The translations under genes were made by a program, and so were the position numbers. This document shows positions 17,059 through 23,384 of a stretch of DNA of 64,000 bases, piece after piece (position 1 is the stretch's first letter; each line of letters begins with the position of its first letter). Origin of the DNA: Streptomyces sp. A0642 (GTDB taxonomy: Bacteria > Actinomycetota > Actinomycetes > Streptomycetales > Streptomycetaceae); NCBI RefSeq assembly GCF_004795105.1, contig NZ_SSBL01000022.1, positions 1 to 64,000 of the forward strand, written 5' to 3'. The notes beneath the pieces are model-generated. The model worked only from the letters and a program-made list of their open reading frames with translations, had not been told where the DNA came from and did not search any database.

Positions 17059-17364
17059 TCAGTACGCCTCGGTGAACAGGCGTGAGGCCTTGAGGTCCGT
17101 GGCGCGGTAGTTGTCCTTGCCGGACTCGATGATCCTCGCGACGTGCTCCAGTCGGCCCTTCATGTCGTCGGCCTTGCCCCGGTACTTGCGCTGGAGCACC
17201 ACGTACGCGGTGTGCGCCTCGCCGTCCCAGGTGTCCGTGACCACCTTGAGCGCGCCGTCCATCTCCTCCAGGTCGCGGCAGATGTTCTGCGAAACGGCGC
17301 GGATGCGGTTCGCCATCTCCTGGACGCTCTCGTACCTGACCTTGGTGTGCGGGTCGTGCCCCAT
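17059..17364 (-). CDS. esxA: WXG100 family secreted protein EsxA
   Basis: 101 residues, all helical, with the turn motif W-D-G in DTWDGEAH at about residues 46-48, the WXG100 signature. It lies second in the esxB-esxA pair. EsxA/EsxB-type proteins form helical hairpin dimers exported by the ESX machinery without a signal peptide. A Y-x-x-x-D/E export tag is not obvious in the last residues (SRLFTEAY), so the tag may lie on the partner. Naming of A versus B follows the Streptomyces gene order and is not certain. Confidence 0.85.
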   Translation of the reverse strand: MGHDPHTKVRYESVQEMANRIRAVSQNICRDLEEMDGALKVVTDTWDGEAHTAYVVLQRKYRGKADDMKGRLEHVARIIESGKDNYRATDLKASRLFTEAY

Positions 17365-17412
17365 CCGGTTTCTCCTCTGACTCGGCTGCGGGGGGGAGGG
17401 AATCGAGGCGGT

Positions 17413-17748
17413 TCAGACGCCGTCGAGCCCCGAGGCGGGTGTCCTGACCACGTGGAAGGCCGCGCGGACCTCCTCGTCGTTGGCGTTGCTGAGGTTTCTT
17501 GTGCTGCCCACGGCGTGGAGCAGCACGTTCAGCAGCCGTCGGATCTCGTCGTGGTCCTCGTTGATCACGAGCTGCGCGGACGTGAATCCCGAGGCGCCGG
17601 CTCCGGTCCACCCCGCTCCGGCCGTCGCGAGGATGTCGGCCAGTTCCCTGGACTGCGTGGAGACCGCCTCGGCGGTTTTGACGATCTTGTTCCTGGCCTG
17701 GATGACCGGATCGTCGGCAAGTCCGAAACCGCCCGCGGGGTTGGTCAT
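17413..17748 (-). CDS. esxB: WXG100 family secreted protein EsxB
   Basis: 111 residues with the WXG turn as WTG (AGAGWTGAGASGF). The start is at ATG 17748 with GAGAGGACC upstream; the longer frame to 17844 is unconserved. It is the likely dimer partner of the protein encoded 48 nt downstream. A Gly/Pro-rich N-terminus (MTNPAGGFGLADD) precedes the first helix. Confidence 0.85.
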   Translation of the reverse strand: MTNPAGGFGLADDPVIQARNKIVKTAEAVSTQSRELADILATAGAGWTGAGASGFTSAQLVINEDHDEIRRLLNVLLHAVGSTRNLSNANDEEVRAAFHVVRTPASGLDGV

Positions 17749-17858
17749 GCGGAGGTCCTCTCTCGGTTCGCTGAGGGGTGCGGGCAGGGATGGTCGCACC
17801 GGTTGCGGCCACGTCGCTCCGGCCGGTTCCTGATTGCCCGTCACCCGTTGAAGTCCTT

Positions 17859-17868
17859 GATCACCCTA
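17859..17868 (-). promoter_or_regulatory. promoter-like TAGGGTGATC upstream of esxB
   Basis: The minus strand reads TAGGGTGATC, 111 nt before the esxB start. The same ten bases occur upstream of eccE (20911-20920). TAGGGT matches the actinobacterial -10 consensus, but no standard -35 element precedes it. Confidence 0.4.
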
Positions 17869-17924
17869 GCCACTTCACCGCGTCGCGCTGGTCCGCCCGA
17901 GCGTCGTGGAACCGCTTCGGCGGG

Positions 17925-19142
17925 TCACCGACGGTGCGGAACGCGGCGCCTGCGGAGGTCGCGCGCCACGGTCGCGGCGCCGGCCACCACACCGACGAGC
18001 ACGGCCGCCGCGGCGAGTGCGTAGGCCGCGTAGCGCTTGCTCCGTTGCTGCGGGGTCTCCCCCGTCGACAGGTCCGCGGGCTCGGGGGCCCGGGCGGCGG
18101 CGGGCGGTGCGTCCGAGCGAGGGGCGTCCTGCGGGGTGTCGTCCCCGGACAGGGCGCGGACCGGATCGACTACACCCCATCCGACGAACGGGTCACGCCC
18201 GTTGACGGAGCGTTCTGCCGTCTGTTCGACGCGGGCGATGATCTGCGCCGCCGTCCAGTCCGGGTACTTGGCGCGCATCAGCGCGACGACCCCGGAGACG
18301 TACGGCGCGGAGAAGCTGGTGCCGTTGTCGGTGCACTGGCCGTTGCCCGGGACGGTGGAGACGATGTCGACCCCGGGTGCGGCCACGCCCACGAAATCTC
18401 CTGCCTGGGAGAAGGGGGCGCGTTCGTTGTTGCGGTCGGAAGCGCCGACGGCGAGGACGCCGTCGAAGGCGGCGGGGTAGGTGCTCCGGCGTCTGCCGTC
18501 CCGGCCGTCGTTGCCCGCGGAGGCGACGACCACGATGTCCTCGGCGACCGCGCGTGCCACCGCCCGGCCCAGCACGGAGTCGTCGGCCAGCGGCCTGGTG
18601 GTGTCCTGGGAGATGTTGACGACCTGGGCGCCCTCGGCGATCGCGTGGTCGATCGCGGCCGCCATCGTGCTGCCCTCGCCGTTGTGCCGCCCGTCGTTCT
18701 GGCGGATCGGGATGACGGTGGCCTCGGGGGCCAGGCCGACGAACCCGGTGCCGGTGCGCGGGCGGGCGGCGATGATGCCGGCGACCTTGGTGCCGTGGCC
18801 GACCTCGTCCACGGTCCCGTCGCTGCCGCCGCCGTCGGTGTAGTCGATGCCCGCGGAGGCGTCCACCGCGCCCCTGAGCTGAGGGTTGGTGTCGTCCACC
18901 CCCGTGTCGATGACGGCGACGCGGATCCCCTTGCCCCGTGTGTCCTGCCACAGTTCGTCGAGGAGCACCCGCTGGAGCGGCCACGGGCGGCCCTCGAACT
19001 GCTCCTTCATCGGGAAGTCGCACGCGCCGACGCCGTCCGGGCGCAGGCCGTCCGAACCTGGAACGGCGTACGCGGCCTGCGGCCCCGCGAGGACGCCCAG
19101 TGCCGACGCCGCCACCAGGAGGACCTTTGTCCGGTACGGCAT
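17925..19142 (-). CDS. mycP: Type VII secretion-associated subtilisin protease (mycosin)
   Basis: 405 residues. Signal peptide (MPYRTKVLLVAASALGVLAG... cleavage near AYA), peptidase S8 domain with an intact triad (Asp79 in VIDTG, His116 in GHGT, Ser276 in GTSFSAP) and oxyanion Asn211. A Pro/Ala-rich linker and one membrane helix near residues 373-393 with a basic C-terminal tail follow. This is the membrane-anchored mycosin layout; it stabilises the secretion complex and processes substrates outside the cell. ATG 19142 has a GGGGGAGAG ribosome site. It lies between eccB and esxB. Confidence 0.92.
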   Translation of the reverse strand: MPYRTKVLLVAASALGVLAGPQAAYAVPGSDGLRPDGVGACDFPMKEQFEGRPWPLQRVLLDELWQDTRGKGIRVAVIDTGVDDTNPQLRGAVDASAGIDYTDGGGSDGTVDEVGHGTKVAGIIAARPRTGTGFVGLAPEATVIPIRQNDGRHNGEGSTMAAAIDHAIAEGAQVVNISQDTTRPLADDSVLGRAVARAVAEDIVVVASAGNDGRDGRRRSTYPAAFDGVLAVGASDRNNERAPFSQAGDFVGVAAPGVDIVSTVPGNGQCTDNGTSFSAPYVSGVVALMRAKYPDWTAAQIIARVEQTAERSVNGRDPFVGWGVVDPVRALSGDDTPQDAPRSDAPPAAARAPEPADLSTGETPQQRSKRYAAYALAAAAVLVGVVAGAATVARDLRRRRVPHRR

Positions 19143-19230
19143 CGCGCTCTCTCCCCCGCGTGTGTCCAGTGGTGTCCGCCTGGCTGGTGATCGGCCGGCT
19201 GGTGTGCCCCGCGGCCCTGTCCGGCCGTTC

Positions 19231-20781
19231 TCAGGAACCCTGAGGCCGGCGAGCGCCGTCGGTGTCGAGCCGGGGGCCCTTGGCGAGGAACTCGGACCAG
19301 GCGATCGGGACGAGGACGGGTGTCGTCTTCTCGTAGCCGAGCCTGATCTGCGCCGGGCCGGGACGGGGCCGCCTCTCCGGGCCGTCCCCCGCCTCGCCGG
19401 TGCCGGTGCGGGTCCCTTCGGCGTCACTGTCACCGTTAGCCGGGACCGCGTACCGCAGCCCGGTGTCGGTCACCAGGAAGAGTGATCCGTCGCGGCTGGT
19501 CTGGCCTTCCCTCACCTGGGTGTAGAGCAGACCGCTGCCCGGGGTGACGTACGTGCTCGTGCCGCCGGCGCCTACGGAGGCGGGGTATCCGGTGCCGGCC
19601 CAGGTGCTCAGGGTGGTCCGGCCCCTGCCGTCCGTGCGGCGCAGCACGTTGCAGACGGTGTCGCGGCCGGTGGCGCCCGCGTCGGTGGCGTTGACGCGGA
19701 CCGCTCGGTGCGCGGGCCAGTGCGCGGCCTGGCCCGCGAAGGGCCCGGCGGCGGGGACGAAGTCCTGGAGGCCGGCGGGACGCGCCTGCCCGGCCAGGTC
19801 GAGGCGTGCCGTCTGCGGGGAGTTGATGAGCAGCCAGGCGGTGAACTCGGAGACCTTCCGGACCTCGCCGTCCAGGACGACGTAGTGGGCGGTGCCCCCT
19901 CCGTCCCTGGTGCGCAGCACGGTGCCCACGCGGTTCTCGCGCGCGGACAGGTGGCCCTCGATGTGCGCCGGGGCCCCGACACCGCCGGGGACCCTCGGGA
20001 AGGCGATCGGGCTGCCGTCGTGCAGGGTGGCCAGCCAGTCGTCGGTGACGGATTGCGGCTGCGCGCTGCCGACCAGGGCGGCGGTGAGGTGGCCGAGGTC
20101 CGCGGCGCTCTCGTCGATGCGGTACTTGGTGCCCCGTGCGTCCACGAGATAGCGGGTGCGGTCCTGTCCCCTGACGTACAGGACCTGGCCGCCGGTGAGC
20201 CGGCCTGCTCCCTCGGTCAGCCGGTCGTCGCGCGCGGCGAGGACGAAGGCTGCCTTCTGCACGGTGTTCCCCCGGCCGCCGGGCTGGACGCACACGGCCC
20301 AGCGCTTGGCGGTGCCCGCGTCCTCCCCCTCCGGCAGCCGGTCGGGGGCGTACGGAATCCCGAGGACCGGCCCGCGCGGGGGCTTCCCCGCGTCGAGGAT
20401 CTCGTCGGCGACCTGGATGACGCCGTAGTTCTGCGGGTTCAGCAGCAGCCGGGCCGAGGCGAGGTTCAGCACGGGGTGCAGCTGCGTCCTGCGGTCGGCG
20501 CCCTTGCCGGTGGTGAGCACGACGTAGCGGGTGGTCGACGTCTTGCCGACGATCACCTTGGCGCCGGGGCTGTCCCAGTCCTCGGGGGCGGCCGGCCGGA
20601 ACATGCCGTAGGCGCCGAAGCCCGCGAGGATCAGGGCGCCGGCCACGAGCCCCGGGAGAACGGCGCGCAGGGGGCGCGGGGCGCCTTCGTCGGAGCCGGT
20701 GGGCGAGGGCTGAAGGAACGCCGCCACCATGCGCCGCTTGGCGAAGGTGTACGCGTTGAGGTCGTCGCGCCGCGATGCCAT
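19231..20781 (-). CDS. eccB: ESX (type VII) secretion protein EccB
   Basis: 516 residues. The N-terminal signature MASRRDDLNAYTFAKRRMVAAFL is typical of EccB. One membrane helix follows at about 40-62, then a large extracytoplasmic domain with two Cys residues likely to form the EccB disulphide (VCVQPGG and TVCNVLRR). It is part of the core membrane complex with EccC, EccD and EccE. The start at 20781 was chosen for the family signature. It is first gene of the minus-strand eccB-mycP-esxB-esxA group and divergent from eccE. Confidence 0.92.
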   Translation of the reverse strand: MASRRDDLNAYTFAKRRMVAAFLQPSPTGSDEGAPRPLRAVLPGLVAGALILAGFGAYGMFRPAAPEDWDSPGAKVIVGKTSTTRYVVLTTGKGADRRTQLHPVLNLASARLLLNPQNYGVIQVADEILDAGKPPRGPVLGIPYAPDRLPEGEDAGTAKRWAVCVQPGGRGNTVQKAAFVLAARDDRLTEGAGRLTGGQVLYVRGQDRTRYLVDARGTKYRIDESAADLGHLTAALVGSAQPQSVTDDWLATLHDGSPIAFPRVPGGVGAPAHIEGHLSARENRVGTVLRTRDGGGTAHYVVLDGEVRKVSEFTAWLLINSPQTARLDLAGQARPAGLQDFVPAAGPFAGQAAHWPAHRAVRVNATDAGATGRDTVCNVLRRTDGRGRTTLSTWAGTGYPASVGAGGTSTYVTPGSGLLYTQVREGQTSRDGSLFLVTDTGLRYAVPANGDSDAEGTRTGTGEAGDGPERRPRPGPAQIRLGYEKTTPVLVPIAWSEFLAKGPRLDTDGARRPQGS

Positions 20782-21006
20782 GAGCCCGTCCGTCTCCCGT
20801 GTCCGACCGCACGGCACCGGGAGCGGCCGCGGCCGGCGTCCCGTACCGGACCCCCGATGCCGGACCGGCTCCCTACTATGCCTGTAGATCCAGCGGTGTT
20901 GTGGGCCGGGTAGGGTGATCCACCCCGCCGGAGACCTCGGTGGGACGGGCCCGGCGCGGGTCGCGCCGGGAGGCGCACCGGGCCGGATGAACGGGGGGAT
21001 GCCGCG
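20782..21006. promoter_or_regulatory. divergent eccB/eccE promoter region
   Basis: 225-nt divergent gap. On the plus strand TAGGGTGATC at 20911-20920 sits 91 nt before eccE. On the minus strand TAGGGA at 20870-20875 lies 89 nt before eccB. Both look like -10 elements, without clear -35 boxes. Confidence 0.4.
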
Positions 21007-22320
21007 ATGACGGCTTCCGCGACGCGGACGGCTCCGGCCCCGGACACCCGGCCTCCCGAAGCGCCCCGGGCCGGTGCGCCCGGTCCGCCGGCCGGCGGCG
21101 GCGGGCGCCTCGCGCGGTGGGGCGGGCGGACGGGATCGTTCGGGCCGTTGCGGCTGCACCAGCTCGTCCTGCTGGAGATCGCGGGGGCGCTGCTGCTCTG
21201 CGCGTGGGTCGTCGACCCGCTGCTGCTGGCGCCCGCTTCGGCGCCGGCCGCGTTGCTCGTGGTGTTCGCCGTCGTGCGGCGGCGCCGGCGGTCCCTCCCC
21301 GCGCTGCTGCACTCCGTCCTCGCGCTGCGTGCCCGCAGGCGCAGGGCGGAGTCGTCACGACCGGCCCCCGGTACGGAACCGGGCATCGCGCCCGTCGTCG
21401 AGTGCGAACCGGCGCTGCGCACGTACGCGTTCGAGGGCCGCGACCGGCGTCCGGTCGGCATGGCCGGCGACGGTACGTATCTGACGGCCGTCCTCAGGAT
21501 CGACGCGGAGGGCACGGCGCTGCGTCCGGACCGGTCCGCGAGGCCGCTCCCCCTGGCGCTCGTGGGGGACGCGCTCGACGTCGACGGCATCCTGCTGGAG
21601 TCGGCGCAGATCGTGCAGCACACCCAGCCGGCTCCCGCGCCGCGGCTGCCGGAACAGTCGCTCGTGACCCGGAACTACGCACCCCTGCAAGCCCAGGCGG
21701 GCACCCCGGCGGTCCGGATCACCTGGATCGCGCTGAAGCTGGCCCCGGAGCTCTGCCCGGAGGCCGTACGGGCGCGGGGCGGCGGCCTCACCGGTGCGCA
21801 GAAGTGCCTGGTGCGCGCGGCCGACCAGCTGGCCGGCCGGCTGAGCGGGGCGGGGCTGTCCGCGACGGTGCTCACGGAGCAGGAACTCTGCGCGGCGCTC
21901 GCCACGTCCGCCTGCGCGGATCCGTCGGTCACGGCGCGGGCGGGCCGGGACGGGGCCGGGGCCCGCCGCACCCGGGAGACCTCGCGCACCTGGCAGTGCG
22001 ACGACCGGCTGCACACCACGTACTGGGTGCGCCGCTGGCCGGAGCTGGGCGGCGGGGCCCCGATGCCGCAGCTCGTCGCGCTGCTCACCTCGGTCCCGGC
22101 CCTGGCCACGACGTTCGCTCTCACCCTGGGACACGGGGACCGGCAGGAGATCACGGTCACCGGACACATCCGCGTCACCGGCCGCGACGACCGGGAACTC
22201 CTGGCCGCTCGGCACGAGTTGGAGCGCACGGCGCGCGGCGTGAAGACCTCGCTGGTGCGGCTGGACCACCAGCAGCTGCCCGGAGTGCTCGCCACCCTGC
22301 CCCTCGGAGGTACCCGCTGA
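21007..22320 (+). CDS. eccE: ESX (type VII) secretion protein EccE
   Basis: 437 residues. A disordered Pro/Ala N-terminus leads to two closely spaced membrane helices (about 50-66 and 70-85), a basic RRRRR boundary and a long cytoplasmic domain, the EccE layout. The domain contains ETSRTWQCDDRLHTTYW. The ATG start is preceded by GGGGGA. The stop overlaps the next gene start by one base (TGATG), so the two are translationally coupled. Confidence 0.85.
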   Translation: MTASATRTAPAPDTRPPEAPRAGAPGPPAGGGGRLARWGGRTGSFGPLRLHQLVLLEIAGALLLCAWVVDPLLLAPASAPAALLVVFAVVRRRRRSLPALLHSVLALRARRRRAESSRPAPGTEPGIAPVVECEPALRTYAFEGRDRRPVGMAGDGTYLTAVLRIDAEGTALRPDRSARPLPLALVGDALDVDGILLESAQIVQHTQPAPAPRLPEQSLVTRNYAPLQAQAGTPAVRITWIALKLAPELCPEAVRARGGGLTGAQKCLVRAADQLAGRLSGAGLSATVLTEQELCAALATSACADPSVTARAGRDGAGARRTRETSRTWQCDDRLHTTYWVRRWPELGGGAPMPQLVALLTSVPALATTFALTLGHGDRQEITVTGHIRVTGRDDRELLAARHELERTARGVKTSLVRLDHQQLPGVLATLPLGGTR

Positions 22321-23042
22321 TGTCCGTACCCGTACCGGGCCGTGGCCGACGGGGGTTCGGGCTGACCGGCCCGCGCCGGCCCCGGCACACGGTCCGCCCC
22401 GGGCAACTGGCATCGCTGGCCCTGCCGGTCGGCGACGACGGCGTGGTGATCGGCGTGGACGGCGGGGGACGCCCCGCCGTGCTCGGCGTCATCCGGCCCA
22501 CTCCGTACGACGTCACGCTGATCGGCGGGCTCTGGACGGCCCAGGTGCTCGCGCTGCGGATGGCGGCGACCGGTGCCCGGATCGTGGTCGAGACGGGCCG
22601 GCCCACGGCCTGGGAGGGGCTGGTGCGGGCCGCGGGCGGTGACGGCTGCGGCATCGCGCTGCACGAGGTGGGGCGGGTGCCACCGCAGGGCCCCTCGGCC
22701 GGAGCGCCGGTCGTCGTCGTGCGGGACTGCGGCATAAGGCCGCCGCGCGGCCGGCTGGCGTCCGCACCGTGGCAGTCGGTGGTGACCCTGCTGCCGTACC
22801 TGAGTCCGGTGGCGGCCGGCCTCATGGAGAAGTCCTCCCTGGTCGGCATCCAACGGGTCTCGCCCGACGAAGCCGCGCAGATCGGGCATCTCATGGGTCT
22901 GGGACCCGAAGAGACCCGAGCCCTGTCCACGCTGACGGACGGGGTCACCCTCTGGTGCACGCGGAGGGACCGGCAGTTCGTGATGATCCGGGCGACCGAC
23001 GCGGAATCGGGACTGCTGGGCAGCGCCCGCCGGATGGACTGA
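22320..23042 (+). CDS. ESX-linked cytosolic protein of unknown function
   Basis: 240 residues with no signal peptide or membrane helix. A basic N-terminus (GRGRRGFGL) is followed by an alpha/beta-type region (SLALPVGDDGVVIGVD, DVTLIGGLWTAQVLALRMAATGARIVVETGR) that resembles a nucleotide-binding fold without a P-loop. The start overlaps the eccE stop. Position between eccE and the ParA-like gene suggests a role in ESX assembly or regulation. I do not recognise a named family. Confidence 0.8.
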   Translation: MSVPVPGRGRRGFGLTGPRRPRHTVRPGQLASLALPVGDDGVVIGVDGGGRPAVLGVIRPTPYDVTLIGGLWTAQVLALRMAATGARIVVETGRPTAWEGLVRAAGGDGCGIALHEVGRVPPQGPSAGAPVVVVRDCGIRPPRGRLASAPWQSVVTLLPYLSPVAAGLMEKSSLVGIQRVSPDEAAQIGHLMGLGPEETRALSTLTDGVTLWCTRRDRQFVMIRATDAESGLLGSARRMD

Positions 23043-23384
23043 TGCCCTGCCCCGCCGTGTGCGAATTGGTCGAGTTTCCCTGCGCAGATGTGCGTGTTTG
23101 ACCGCTTTACGCCTCATTCCCCGCCGTACTCAGCCCACTTGGGAGCAGTACGTGACGTACGGGACAGCGGCCGCGGTGCCGTACGGCCTGCCGTGGCGAG
23201 CCCGATGACGATTAGGGTGGGTCCGGGCGCGGCAGAGAACCTGCGGGCAGACAGTGCGCGTCCCAGGGGGAGAGCCGGGCGGTTCGCACCAGGCCCTGTC
23301 CGGGGGAACTCCGGGCGGGACCTGAGGGAACGGTCGCCCCCACCCACCACGGCACAAGGGCGCTCGACCACACCAGGAGGCAAA
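23043..23384 (+). promoter_or_regulatory. 342-nt leader upstream of the ParA-like gene
   Basis: Non-coding by codon usage. It contains a 13-base palindrome GTACGTGACGTAC (23148-23160) and a TAGGGT (23213-23218) that could be a -10 element 167 nt before the start. AGGAGG at 23375-23380, four bases before the GTG, is the strongest ribosome site noticed in the window. Confidence 0.4.
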
